Under the pieces are notes generated by a model. The model was not told the origin of the DNA and made no database searches. It worked only from the letters and a program-made list of their open reading frames with translations. From Oscillospiraceae bacterium (GTDB taxonomy: Bacteria > Bacillota > Clostridia > Oscillospirales > Oscillospiraceae), in the NCBI GenBank assembly GCA_031281195.1, contig JAITFS010000179.1:1-35337 (forward strand): a stretch of DNA of 35,337 bases, in the 5' to 3' direction. Positions 1-9,200 of this stretch are shown piece by piece; position 1 is the stretch's first letter, and the number at the start of each line of letters is the position of its first letter. The translations under genes were made by a program, and so were the position numbers.

Positions 1-290
1 ATTATTGAACGCTTTAGATGTGCATCAGCGTTGTCCTCGTAACCATTGTGGTCATATTGCTCATGCGGTTTTTCAGGTGCAAGCTTTTCAAGCCATCGTT
101 CAAAATCCCGATGTAAACCGCTCTCATTATCATTGATGAACACACTTGCCGTTATGTTCATTGCATTAACGAGGCACAACCCTTCTCGTATTCCACTCTC
201 AGCAAGAGCGGCATCAACACTAGGTGTGATGTTTAAGTATGCTCTGCGTGTTTTTGTGCAAAATGTGAGTTCTTTTCTATATGTTTTCAT
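1..290 (-). CDS. yjbQ: YjbQ/UPF0047 family protein, C-terminus cut off by the window edge
   Basis: Reading the minus strand from ATG at 290 gives [20 protein letters not shown], followed by [20 protein letters not shown] and [11 protein letters not shown]. This is the hallmark of the YjbQ (UPF0047) family: a central [15 protein letters not shown]-type strand, then a [13 protein letters not shown] segment with metal-binding-type histidines. Members are small (about 130-140 aa) proteins annotated as secondary thiamine-phosphate synthase because E. coli YjbQ can complement thiE; their physiological role is uncertain. About 96 residues are present and the rest lies left of the window. A Shine-Dalgarno sequence (GAAAGGAA) lies upstream of the ATG. 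It starts 40 nt after the pepT-like stop, so the two are probably co-transcribed. The ORF track shows only the antisense shadow 46-294. Family identity is confident; function is known only from the family. Confidence 0.9.
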   Translation of the reverse strand, partial: MKTYRKELTFCTKTRRAYLNITPSVDAALAESGIREGLCLVNAMNITASVFINDNESGLHRDFERWLEKLAPEKPHEQYDHNGYEDNADAHLKRSI

Positions 291-330
291 GTAAAAACAA
301 TTCCTTTCAGTGATTGGAGTATATACATCC

Positions 331-1638
331 TTATGATGCTCTTGCTAGTTCTACTACTACTTCGACTGCTTTAACCATTGTTTCCAGTGTTATAAACTCA
401 TACAAGCCGTGATAATTGTGCATACCGGTAAAAATATTCGGAGTAGGCAAACCCATAAATGAGAGCCTGGCGCCGTCTGTGCCACCGCGTGTTTGTGCAG
501 TAACCGGCTCGACTCCGGCTGCGATAAACGCGGCTTTGGCATATTCGATAAGCCAATCGTCTATCTTTTCACTCATATTGTAGTATTGATCATTTAAATC
601 CAGAACTATTGTACCTGCACCATATTTAACGTTAAAATCATCAACCAATTTTTCGATAAATTGTTTGCGTTCTGCAAAATCATCAGTATCAAAGCTTCGA
701 ATTATCACTGACATTGTTGTCTTTTCAACATTGCCTGCAAGTGATAATAAATGATAATACCCCTCATATCCGCTCGTATTTTCAGGTGATTCATCACGAG
801 GAAGTGCAGATGCGAACTCTGCTGCTATTATAGCTGAGTTGACTAGGATTCCCTTTGCATATCCGGGGTGAATAGCTTTGCCGTTTACTTCAATAGAAGC
901 GGCGGCAGCGTTAAATGTTTCGTAAGTAAGATTACCAAGCGGACCGCTGTCTACGGTGAAAGCAAAATCTGCACCAAACGCTTCAACGTCAAAGTTTACT
1001 GTACCGCGTCCAATTTCCTCATCCGGTGTGAATGCAATTCTTATTTTTCCGTGTGGAATGTCCGGATTTTGAATTAAATATTCCATTGCTGTGAGTATTA
1101 TGGCAACTCCTGCTTTGTCATCTGCACCCAGTAATGTATCACCACTTGCTGTTATGATTGTTTGTCCAATGTAGTTTTCCATAACCGGGAACTCATTTGG
1201 AGATATAACAGTCCCGAAGTCTAATACAATATCTTCACCATCATAGTTTTCATGAATACGCGGGACAACACCACTACCGGATGCATCCGGTGCTGTATCT
1301 ATATGTGCTATGAAACCAATAACCGGAACTTCAACATTAATGTTCGCGGGCAGGGTTGCCATGATAATACCGTTATCGCAGAGAGTCACTTCTGTAAGTC
1401 CTATTGCTCTGCACTCAGCGGCAAGTATCTTCGCAAACTCTATTTGCGTATCTGTACTAGGTGATGTATCTGATGATGAGTCAGATTGTGTGTCATGAAT
1501 TACATAAGATAAAAAGCGTTCAAGAACACCGCTTTTTATATCGGTGTATGTCGTAAATTCGGTTTCTGCAGATTTAGCACATGATATACACATTAATATA
1601 AGTGCTGTCACCAGGAATGATGCTGTTATTCTTTTCAT
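331..1638 (-). CDS. pepT: PepT-like M20B peptidase with an export/lipoprotein signal
   Basis: M20 family metallopeptidase closest to peptidase T, the tripeptide aminopeptidase. Visible motifs in order are the first metal site [11 protein letters not shown], the bridging Asp in GADDKAGVA, the catalytic Glu pair in PDEEIGRG, and the C-terminal GGTDGARL and GMHNYHG segments that carry ligands in PepT. At about 435 aa it is slightly longer than cytosolic PepT (about 410) because of an N-terminal signal: [20 protein letters not shown], with a probable lipidated Cys20. The -3 residue is Cys rather than Leu, so the lipobox is imperfect. A Ser/Thr/Asp-rich segment follows. I chose ATG 1638 because AGAGGAA sits about 6 nt upstream; the ORF-track start at 1659 is a TTG lying before that ribosome binding site. 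It lies between tRNA-Leu and yjbQ. An extracytoplasmic PepT is unusual because the family is normally cytosolic. Confidence 0.85.
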   Translation of the reverse strand: MKRITASFLVTALILMCISCAKSAETEFTTYTDIKSGVLERFLSYVIHDTQSDSSSDTSPSTDTQIEFAKILAAECRAIGLTEVTLCDNGIIMATLPANINVEVPVIGFIAHIDTAPDASGSGVVPRIHENYDGEDIVLDFGTVISPNEFPVMENYIGQTIITASGDTLLGADDKAGVAIILTAMEYLIQNPDIPHGKIRIAFTPDEEIGRGTVNFDVEAFGADFAFTVDSGPLGNLTYETFNAAAASIEVNGKAIHPGYAKGILVNSAIIAAEFASALPRDESPENTSGYEGYYHLLSLAGNVEKTTMSVIIRSFDTDDFAERKQFIEKLVDDFNVKYGAGTIVLDLNDQYYNMSEKIDDWLIEYAKAAFIAAGVEPVTAQTRGGTDGARLSFMGLPTPNIFTGMHNYHGLYEFITLETMVKAVEVVVELARAS

Positions 1639-1682
1639 TTTCATTTCCTCTCTTACCAATGGCTCGTGTTGTTAGAAGATTG

Positions 1683-1724
1683 GAGAACACTCTGTGTTCT
1701 CTTAGAGCTTTGCTACGCAAAGCT
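1683..1724. repeat. Two tandem 19-nt perfect hairpins after the tRNA
   Basis: Two perfect palindromes, each an 8-bp stem with a 3-nt loop, sit 4 nt apart: GAGAACAC-TCT-GTGTTCTC (1683-1701) and AGCTTTGC-TAC-GCAAAGCT (1706-1724). The second ends one base from the tRNA CCA end. In the tRNA direction there is no U-tract, so they do not look like an ordinary intrinsic terminator. They could form an RNA processing or stabilising structure between tRNA and pepT, or belong to a palindromic intergenic repeat class. Confidence 0.7.
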
Positions 1725-1725
1725 T

Positions 1726-1811
1726 TGGTACCGGTGGTCGGACTCGAACCGACACGGGATTGCTCCCAATGGATTTTGAATCCATCACGTCTACCATTCC
1801 ATCACACCGGC
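1726..1811 (-). tRNA. tRNA-Leu, anticodon CAA, with encoded CCA
   Basis: On the minus strand the sequence folds as a class II tRNA. The acceptor stem pairs GCCGGTG with CACCGGT (one G-T at the end), followed by discriminator A and an encoded CCA. The anticodon loop is TTCAAAA, giving anticodon CAA (reads UUG, Leu). A long variable arm (TGGGAGCAATCCCG), typical of Leu, precedes the T arm GTCGG-TTCGAGT-CCGAC. Length is 86 nt including CCA. A sigma-A promoter lies just upstream. Confidence 0.96.
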
Positions 1812-1824
1812 ATTTTCCTTTTGT

Positions 1825-1853
1825 AGTATAGTACAGTTTCTAAAATATATCAA
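1825..1853 (-). promoter_or_regulatory. Sigma-A promoter for tRNA-Leu
   Basis: On the minus strand TTGATA, a 17-nt spacer and TATACT are followed by the tRNA 5' end about 14 nt downstream. Spacing is ideal. A perfect 10-bp inverted repeat (1853-1875) abuts the -35 box. Confidence 0.75.
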
Positions 1854-1930
1854 CAATGTCAATTTTTGACATTGTGCCAATTTTTAGCATTGTGCTAATT
1901 TTTTTGTATAATGCCAATTTTCAGCATTTT
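1853..1930. repeat. 10-bp palindrome plus imperfect 18-nt tandem repeats
   Basis: ACAATGTCAA-TTT-TTGACATTGT (1853-1875) is a perfect 10-bp inverted repeat. Overlapping it are about four imperfect direct units of 18-19 nt: CAATTTTTGACATTGTGC (1860), CAATTTTTAGCATTGTGC (1878), TAATTTTTTTGTATAATGC (1896) and CAATTTTCAGCATTTT (1915). They lie between the tRNA-Leu promoter and the divergent kinase, where regulatory sites would be expected. Confidence 0.6.
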
Positions 1931-2004
1931 TTTAACAATTTTTTACACTTTTTTAAGTATCATTTACGACATTTTTTAAGTACCATAAAATGCCGATTTT
2001 TTTA

Positions 2005-2033
2005 TTGACAAATGCTAATAATTATGCGAGAAT
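2005..2033 (+). promoter_or_regulatory. Candidate promoter for the hybrid kinase
   Basis: A perfect TTGACA (2005-2010), a 17-nt spacer and GAGAAT (4 of 6 to TATAAT). The weak -10 makes this tentative. It would give a leader of about 75 nt. Confidence 0.4.
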
Positions 2034-2113
2034 GTCGTATTATGTGCTCGTCGCAAATACTTTGCTATTATCAAGTTTATTGTTAAGTAACTGTATGACG
2101 GCTGAGGAAAGGG

Positions 2114-4750
2114 TTGATTGTTATTGTGAACAAGAGAATGCAGCGGCTTTTAATCACATTGGTTGTAAGTCTGTTGTTCATAGTGCTGACAGTCAGTGTT
2201 ACTCTAACATTGATTAATAATCGCGACCACAGAATTATTCTTGAAGAAAGTGTGGAATCGAAGCTTATATCAATCTCTATAGCTGCACGAAATGTAATTG
2301 ATGTTGAAAGATTTGCAACCTACAACACTGAAGCGGATGTACGAGGTGATATTAACGCATATATAAGAACACTTGGTGAGCTGCGTAACCTGCAAAGAAT
2401 GGTTGGTGCTACTAACATTCGGGTATTAAGATATATTAATGGCAATTATTATATGGTATTTGACACTGATCCTTTTCCTCATCCCAATGATCCAACAAGG
2501 GATGACACTATTTTTGATGAGTTTGTAAATATTTCACAAGTACATCTTGATGCGTTTGACGGTAAAGCCTCAGCAGAAATCATGTACTTTGCAGACGATG
2601 AAAGATACTATAATATCGGAACTGTTCCGATTATGCTTGGCGGACAAGTTATTGGTATCATCGTAACTGACATTGAGGATAATTATATACAACAAAGCCA
2701 GCAAGCAGCTATCATCAATATTATTGTCCTTATAGCAATACTTACTCTTATAATGGGTGTCAACATCGTTATAATTCGCCGTATCGTTATAAATCCAATC
2801 AGCCGGCTCACTGAAAGTGTTGCAAAAGCCAATATTGATATTCACACAATATACGGAAGCGACAGAAGTGACGAAATCGGCGACCTTGCACGAAAAATAA
2901 AAGAATCGCTTGATGATGCTCAGGTTGCCAACAGAGCAAAGAGCGACTTCCTTGCGACAATGAGCCACGAGATCAGAACACCAATGAACGCAATTCTGGG
3001 AATAACAGAAATGCAGCTTCACAAAAAAGATCTTGATGAAGAGATTAGAAATGGATTCAAAAAAATATACACTTCCGGCGATATGTTGCTCGGTATCATT
3101 AATGATATACTCGATCTTTCCAAAATTGAAGCAGGTAAATTGGATTTAATTATAGAGGACTATGAAGTAGCAAGTCTTATCAGTAACATCGCACAGCTAA
3201 ATGTTATGCGTATCGGAAAAAAACCTATCGAGTTTGAGCTTTATGTTGATGAGGATCTGCCCACCAACCTTATAGGTGATGAGCTTCGTGTAAAACAGAT
3301 TCTTAATAATGTATTGTCCAATGCATTTAAGTATACAGATGAAGGTACTGTAACGTTTAGGGTTTCAGCAGAACCTATTGAGGGTAGCAACAATACAATA
3401 AACATACTATTCAGTGTTACCGATACAGGGCAAGGTATGAGTAAAGAGCAAGTGGATAAATTGTTCGAGGAATATTCGCAATTTAACACTGAAGCAAATC
3501 GCGAAACTGAGGGTACCGGTCTTGGTATGAGTATCACTCGCAACCTGGTGCAGCTAATAGGTGGTGGCATTGAGGTTGAGAGTGAACCCGGAGTTGGCTC
3601 AACATTTATCGTTCGACTGCCACAAGGTAAAGGTAGTGATGAAATATTAGGTAAAGAAATGGCTGATAATCTCCACAATTTCCGCACAAACAATCAGTTA
3701 TTAATGAAGCATACGCAAATAAAACACGAATATATGCCTTATGGTAATGTTTTGGTGGTGGATGATGTCGAGACAAATATTTTTGTTGCAACCGGTCTTA
3801 TGGCACCTTATGAGCTTAATGTTGACTCCGCAGATAGTGGATTCTTAGCGATAGAAAAAGTTGAAAGTGGCATAGTGTACGACATCATCTTCATGGATCA
3901 CATGATGCCGAAAATGGATGGTATGGAGACAACTAAACGTCTCCGCGATATGGGGTACAATGAACCTATTGTTGCGTTAACTGCAAACGCAGTTGCAGGG
4001 CAAGCAGAGGTTTTCCTAAAGAATGGTTTTGACGACTTTTTATCTAAACCAATAGATATACGCCGTCTTAATACAGTGCTGAACAAGCTTGTACGCGATA
4101 AGCAACCGCCGGAAGTCCTTGAAGCCGCCAGAAAACAAGCCGAAGAATGGGAAAAAGAAGAACAACAATCAGGAGAATCAAGTGATGTCGCTTCAAAACC
4201 GGCAATAGACCCACGTTTCGTTGAGATTTTCGTTCGAGATGCCGGTAAATCCCTTACAGCACTCATTGAGGTAGCAGGTGAAGGTGTACCAACCGGTGAA
4301 GAAGATATGCAAACCTACATGATTCATACACATGGTTTAAAAAGTGCATTAGCGAATTTTGGTAACAAAGAACTATCCGCTGTTGCAGGTAACTTGGAGC
4401 AAGCATGTCGCGATAATAACATTGATAAAATCGCAAGCGATACTCCTGCTTTTCTCTCTGATTTGCGTACCTTTATTGATACACTTGCACCACAGAAGGA
4501 AGAAGTAACTGTGGTTGTTGTCGATTTATCAGATGAGGATATACTATCACTCAAAGAAAAACTCACTTTAGTGAAAACCGCATGTGAGGAGTATGATGAA
4601 TCTGCTGCCGAAGAAGTATTAGAAGAATTAAGAGCCTCTCAATGGCCTGCTAATATAAAAGATTTACTCGATGAAACATCTAAAAAATTGCTCCACAGTG
4701 ATTTTATCGATGCAGCTACTGAAATAGATAATTTCTTACAAAATAATTAA
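2114..4750 (+). CDS. Membrane hybrid histidine kinase (HAMP-HisKA-HATPase-REC-Hpt)
   Basis: A sensor kinase of 878 aa. In order: transmembrane helix about 10-33; an extracytoplasmic sensor domain about 34-195 that I do not recognise by motif; a second helix about 197-221; HAMP about 222-272; HisKA with SHEIRTP (phosphorylated H285); HATPase_c with N-box Asn403, DTGQGM (437-442) and GTGLGM (467-472); a receiver domain with DD550-551, phospho-acceptor D595 and K645; and a C-terminal Hpt domain with HGLKS (H740). This supports an internal His-Asp-His relay that must end on a separate regulator; none is encoded nearby. The start is TTG 2114 with GAGGA 5 nt upstream, or possibly GTG 2126. The gene is followed, after 311 nt and a separate promoter, by a sugar-binding lipoprotein that is a candidate input partner. 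Domain calls are confident; the signal is unknown. Confidence 0.93.
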   Translation: MIVIVNKRMQRLLITLVVSLLFIVLTVSVTLTLINNRDHRIILEESVESKLISISIAARNVIDVERFATYNTEADVRGDINAYIRTLGELRNLQRMVGATNIRVLRYINGNYYMVFDTDPFPHPNDPTRDDTIFDEFVNISQVHLDAFDGKASAEIMYFADDERYYNIGTVPIMLGGQVIGIIVTDIEDNYIQQSQQAAIINIIVLIAILTLIMGVNIVIIRRIVINPISRLTESVAKANIDIHTIYGSDRSDEIGDLARKIKESLDDAQVANRAKSDFLATMSHEIRTPMNAILGITEMQLHKKDLDEEIRNGFKKIYTSGDMLLGIINDILDLSKIEAGKLDLIIEDYEVASLISNIAQLNVMRIGKKPIEFELYVDEDLPTNLIGDELRVKQILNNVLSNAFKYTDEGTVTFRVSAEPIEGSNNTINILFSVTDTGQGMSKEQVDKLFEEYSQFNTEANRETEGTGLGMSITRNLVQLIGGGIEVESEPGVGSTFIVRLPQGKGSDEILGKEMADNLHNFRTNNQLLMKHTQIKHEYMPYGNVLVVDDVETNIFVATGLMAPYELNVDSADSGFLAIEKVESGIVYDIIFMDHMMPKMDGMETTKRLRDMGYNEPIVALTANAVAGQAEVFLKNGFDDFLSKPIDIRRLNTVLNKLVRDKQPPEVLEAARKQAEEWEKEEQQSGESSDVASKPAIDPRFVEIFVRDAGKSLTALIEVAGEGVPTGEEDMQTYMIHTHGLKSALANFGNKELSAVAGNLEQACRDNNIDKIASDTPAFLSDLRTFIDTLAPQKEEVTVVVVDLSDEDILSLKEKLTLVKTACEEYDESAAEEVLEELRASQWPANIKDLLDETSKKLLHSDFIDAATEIDNFLQNN

Positions 4751-4922
4751 AAGCAATATTTTACTAATAAGCCGATTGTAAGGTGTTTTAAATGATTTTT
4801 TGACTAAATCTTTCAGACCTGGAAGAAAATCTGTCTGCGGACAGGGAGTGGCAAAAAATCAGAGAAAATAGCTTACATGAGGCGATTTTTTCTGCATAGA
4901 ATCATTATAATGCATAAATACA

Positions 4923-4951
4923 TTGACAATATGCTCAAGATATGCTATAAA
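4923..4951 (+). promoter_or_regulatory. Strong sigma-A promoter for the sugar-binding lipoprotein
   Basis: TTGACA, an exact 17-nt spacer, then TATAAA. It predicts a transcript start near 4958 and a leader of about 100 nt containing a long hairpin. Confidence 0.8.
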
Positions 4952-4962
4952 TGAAATGTTGA

Positions 4963-5017
4963 AGTCAGTCATGTAATTACTTATATCGTTCGTAATTAAG
5001 AGTTTTTATGACTGATT
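4963..5017 (+). promoter_or_regulatory. Structured 5' leader hairpin
   Basis: AGTCAGTCAT pairs with ATGACTGATT (10 bp with one G-U). Inside it TAATTAC pairs with GTAATTA. The nested stem lies between the predicted transcript start and the AGGAGG ribosome binding site. It matches no riboswitch consensus I know; it may affect mRNA stability or translation. Confidence 0.5.
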
Positions 5018-5061
5018 AAGAAAAATATTAAATTAACGGATGTATACCAGGAGGTAACAAA

Positions 5062-6138
5062 ATGAAGAAAACCCTTGCGATTTTAGTCACACTAACAATG
5101 GTATTGCTGCTACTTGCTGCATGTAACGGCGATTCCAAAGACGATGGTCCCCAGCTTGTAGGCATATCAATGCCCACGCAAACGAGCGAACGTTGGATTA
5201 TGGATGGAAATGCACTAAAAGACATACTTGTTGATAAAGGTTTTGAGGTGGATTTACAATTTGCCGGAGATGTCATCTCTACTCAACAGCAACAAATCAC
5301 TGATATGCTTGAAAGAGGTGCTCGAGTTCTCGTTATCGCAGCAGTTGACGGCTCGCGTCTTTCCAGTGTTTTGGAGCAAGCTGCAAGGGATGGAGTATAT
5401 ATCATTTCTTATGACCGCTTACTTGTTGATACCGAAGCTGTTTCATACTATGCAACCTTTGACAACGTTAAAGTCGGTGAACTCCAGGCACAATCACTCA
5501 TAGACGGTCTTAATGCCAAAAGAGGTGCTCCACCTTGGAATATCGAACTATTCGCAGGTTCACCGGATGATACTAACTCATTCTTCTTCTTTAGCGGTGC
5601 TATGAACATACTTCAACCATACATTGATAGAGGTGATATCGTCATTCCATCAGGATTAACTGATCAAAACGATGTTGGTACTCTACGTTGGGATGGAGAC
5701 CTTGCTAAAGCCCGTATGGAAAAAGAGCTTGCAGAGTTTTATAATGACGGTAAAGCATTGCATGGTGTGCTATCACCGTATGATGGACTTTCACGCGGAA
5801 TTATCACTGCTCTTAAAAACTTCGGTTTTGAACCCGGTACTGACAATTGGCCTGTTGTTACAGGGCAAGATGCCGAGTCTGAATCAATTGCACTCATAAG
5901 ATCCGGTGAACAATTTTCAACAATTCTTAAAGATACACGTGACCTTGCTGCAGTTGCTGCAAACATGGTTGTAGCAGTTCTACAAGGATTAGAGTTGGAA
6001 ATTAACGACACCACCACATACCACAATAACATCAAGTTTGTACCTTCGTATCTGCTTGTTCCTTATTCAGTTGATGCCAGCAACTATCGCCAACTGGTAA
6101 TAGAATCAGGTTATTTGTCAGAGGACGACATCGGATAG
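5062..6138 (+). CDS. Sugar ABC-transporter substrate-binding lipoprotein, ChvE/XylF-like
   Basis: Periplasmic-binding-protein type 1 fold. The protein of 358 aa starts with a lipoprotein signal MKKTLAILVTLTMVLLLLAAC (Cys21) and continues with the GISMPTQTSERWIMDG, GARVLVIAAVDGSRL and DGVYIISYDRLL segments characteristic of the ChvE/xylose-binding branch; FAGSPDDTNSFFFFSGAM and the later VVTGQDAES fit the same family. A perfect AGGAGGT ribosome binding site sits 7 nt before the ATG. Family members bind monosaccharides outside the membrane and feed ABC importers, and ChvE itself also signals to the kinase VirA. Here no ATPase or permease gene follows: the next gene is addA on the other strand. 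That orphan setting, next to a hybrid kinase, favours either a sensory role or use of a permease encoded elsewhere. The ligand cannot be told from the sequence. Confidence 0.92.
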   Translation: MKKTLAILVTLTMVLLLLAACNGDSKDDGPQLVGISMPTQTSERWIMDGNALKDILVDKGFEVDLQFAGDVISTQQQQITDMLERGARVLVIAAVDGSRLSSVLEQAARDGVYIISYDRLLVDTEAVSYYATFDNVKVGELQAQSLIDGLNAKRGAPPWNIELFAGSPDDTNSFFFFSGAMNILQPYIDRGDIVIPSGLTDQNDVGTLRWDGDLAKARMEKELAEFYNDGKALHGVLSPYDGLSRGIITALKNFGFEPGTDNWPVVTGQDAESESIALIRSGEQFSTILKDTRDLAAVAANMVVAVLQGLELEINDTTTYHNNIKFVPSYLLVPYSVDASNYRQLVIESGYLSEDDIG

Positions 6139-6160
6139 AATCACAAGCTATATAAGCATA

Positions 6161-6193
6161 AAACCCCTGCGATATTGATTCGCAGGGGTTTTT
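6161..6193. terminator. Bidirectional rho-independent terminator
   Basis: AAACCCCTGCGA pairs with TCGCAGGGGTTT around a 7-nt loop and is followed by TTTTT on the plus strand; the minus strand also runs into a T stretch. It separates the convergent sugar-binding-protein and addA genes and probably serves both. Confidence 0.92.
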
Positions 6194-6219
6194 CGTTATT
6201 CACCTAAAACGATATATAC

Positions 6220-9200
6220 CTATACAGAAACACTATTTCCATTATCAAGGAAATATATTACCTTTTCTTTTATCTCTCTACCGGTTATACGCTCCAGTGC
6301 TTTTGCATACATTGTTAGTTGTGGTGTGTATTGCTCTATCTTACTATGCATATTATTATTGATTTTATCAGATTTGAAGTCAACTAAAACCAGCTTATTA
6401 TCTTCCTCAAAGAAGCAGTCGATTATACCTTGTACTAATATTTTGTCTTTTACACCATTTTGATAGATTTCATTAGCAGGTGTTAAAATAGAAAACTTAA
6501 ACTCTCTATTTAGTGTTTTTGCAGCGGTCATACGAACACCTATCTGTGATTTAACAAAATTAACTATTTGCTTTATATCAATTATGTCTATGTCTACTTC
6601 ATTTAATATATTCATTTTGACTAGTTGTTGCAACTCTTTCCACGTTTCACTTTCTGATGAACACATTTTATAGTCTATATGCTGTAACACAAGATGCAAA
6701 AGTGTACCTTTCTTTGCACCTGATAGTATTTCTTTACCTGATATGAAGCGCGGTGGTTCGTTTATTGCTTTATTTGCCATATAATTATTTACCCAATCTG
6801 CTGTAGCTGTGTCTTCATCATTTAATTTTGTTATAGCTGTGATAGTTAATTTCGACGGCAAATCTATCGAATTTTTATGTTTATAGACAAAATCAAAATC
6901 CGGGATTTTACTTGCCGTTATATTTGAAACATTAGTTAATGCATCTTCACCGCACTCCATGCTTGTAGAGTGCATTTGCGGGTGTTTTAAAGCTCTATTC
7001 TCTGCATTTTCAATGCTTTGAGCTGATAAGGTGTTAACAATCAGATTATCGTTAGATTCATTCCTAATAGCAGCTAAAATCCACTCTCCGTGTGTTTGTA
7101 AGCTGCTGAGCAGTTCCGGTTGAGTACCGCAGATGTCAAATATAGCTAGTTTTTCCATAGTTTTTGCTATATCTCTGCTTGTAAAGGAAATAATAAGCTT
7201 TTCCTTAGCGCGTGTCATAGCAACATAGAGTATACGTAACTCCTCCGAGAGCGATTCTAATTTTATTCTGTCTTTAATAGCTTCTCTTGCTAGAGTTGAA
7301 TACTTAACTCTTCTATCTCTATCTATCAGAAATGCTCCTATTCCTAAGTCTTTGTGGAATACTAACGATTCCCTTAAATCTGCGAGATTATGCCTTTTTG
7401 CAGTGTTTACTAAAAATACTATAGGAAACTCAAGACCCTTTGACTTGTGTACAGTCATAATCTTTATTGACTTATCGGAACTCGTAATGCTTGTCTCTAC
7501 ACCATCAGTTGGGTCTTCACCACGCTCGATTGATGCTTGTACAAAGTTTAGAAATTCAAATAAACCTTTGTAGCCATTTTGCTCGCACATTCTTGCATAC
7601 TCGACTAGAAATAACAGGTTATTCCGTCTTATATCTCCATTCTTCATAGCTCCGTATATAGCCGGTAAACTAGTCTTGTTATACACATACCAGATGAACC
7701 TGTCTGATGTCATATCAGTTACAATAGATCGGTATAACTTAATGTCATTTAAGAATGTCCTGCATTTACTGTATGTTTCATCAGTCACTATTTCATGTTC
7801 TACAGACTGTTTCATTGCATCATAGAAATTATGCTCCTGAGTTACACATCTGATTTCAGCTAATGTGTCAGGAGAAAATCGATACAGCGGCCCTGTTAAT
7901 GTTGCTACTAGGGGAATATCCTGAATCGGGTTATCTATTACCTGCAAAAGTGAGAGAATATACGATATTTCGACTGTTTCATAAAACGAAACGCCACCCG
8001 GATAGTCAGCTTGAATACCTACATTACTAAGTGCATTAGCAAATCTCCATGAAACTCCCTTAACAGATCTTGATAATATTGCTATATCTGAACATTCAAT
8101 TGGTCTTTTACCGAGCTTTTCGTCAGGAATCATGTATGGAGCTTCAAGTAACTCTTTAATTCTTTGTGCTACATGTTTAGCTTCTATCTCTATAGCTTTT
8201 GGGTTTTCCTCATCTGGAATGTCCTCAAACGTAGCCATATCTATCAAATCTACTTCAACAGGCTTGTATAATTTGACTAACGTGTTTTCTTCATTATCTG
8301 CATTTGCCTCATTTTGGTAAGGTTTTCCTCGTTTTCCTTGTTTGCATTGTATTTCAACTCTTCCCGGTACAAGCTTTTCTGAATCTGTGTATTCAATCTC
8401 ACCTAGAGACTTTGACATAATGCTATCGAATACTAGATTGACTATATCTAATATGCCTGATTTTGAACGAAAGTTTTTAGAAAGGTGTATTTTTGTACCT
8501 ATTTCCAAATTACTGCTAACTTTACTATTACTTTGCTTCTTACTGTCATTTACATTGATATTACTAGCTTTATGTTGCTTATATGGCTTATATTTACTAT
8601 GTTTATTTAAGAATATTGTTGGGTCTGCAAGTCTAAAACGATAAATAGACTGCTTTACATCTCCAACCATAAATATGTTATTACCGTCAGCAGATAAAGC
8701 TGTAAATATACTCTCCTGCACCTCATTTACGTCTTGATACTCATCAATCATTATTTCTTTAAATCTTTTACCAAGATTCCTTGCAATTGCAGTCTTTTCG
8801 CTGGTGTTTTTAATGTAAAGCAGAGGTATTGTTAAATGCTCTAAATCTGAGAAATCAACAGCTCCCCTGCTTTTCTTCTCTGCTGAATACTCTTTGTCGA
8901 AATTGACGACAAGTTGTAACAATGTTTCGATTGTTAAAGATAGTTCTTTTGCGTCTTTTATGTGTTCTTGCGAACTCGTTTCCAGTTCTACAGCATTTTT
9001 TCGCAATTCATCTCTGCACCAGATGCGAATGTTCTTAAGTTCATCATAACCCGATATGCCTCCTGGGCGTGGGAACTCTATATTTCGGTGTTGATGAGCA
9101 TTATCCCAACCTATTTTTAATGATGTGAGGAGTATGTCAGTTTCTGCGATTGAGATGTCTATACTGCTCAAATACTTCTGTTCGAACTCAGGATAGGTTC

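Larger units (their letters stand above)
1812..2113. other. Divergent intergenic region, tRNA-Leu / histidine kinase
   Basis: About 300 nt of very AT-rich DNA with no plausible gene. It holds the tRNA promoter, the palindrome and 18-nt repeats, T-rich tracts, and a candidate kinase promoter near 2005. The 75-aa ORF from 1990 overlaps the kinase in another frame and resembles no protein I know. Confidence 0.6.
4751..5061. other. Intergenic region, kinase / sugar-binding protein
   Basis: No gene. The first part has a short hairpin CTGTC-TGCG-GACAG (4831-4844) and a weak A/T stem AAAAAATC ... GATTTTTT (4853-4891) ending in a T-run, possibly a poor terminator for the kinase. The second part holds a strong promoter and a structured leader for the next gene. 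I looked for c-di-GMP (GEMM) and T-box signatures and saw none. Confidence 0.6.

Noticed and set aside
46-294. 82-aa plus-strand ORF
   Set aside because: Antisense shadow of the truncated YjbQ-family gene, which is clearly the real reading frame.
1683-1724. Intrinsic terminator for tRNA-Leu
   Set aside because: The hairpins are perfect but no U-tract follows on the minus strand.
2570-3022. 150-aa minus-strand ORF inside the kinase (also 3241-3693 and others)
   Set aside because: Shadows of the kinase coding frame without start signals or recognisable protein features.
4751-5061. Known riboswitch (GEMM, T-box) in the leader
   Set aside because: The conserved sequence blocks of these classes are absent; only simple hairpins are visible.
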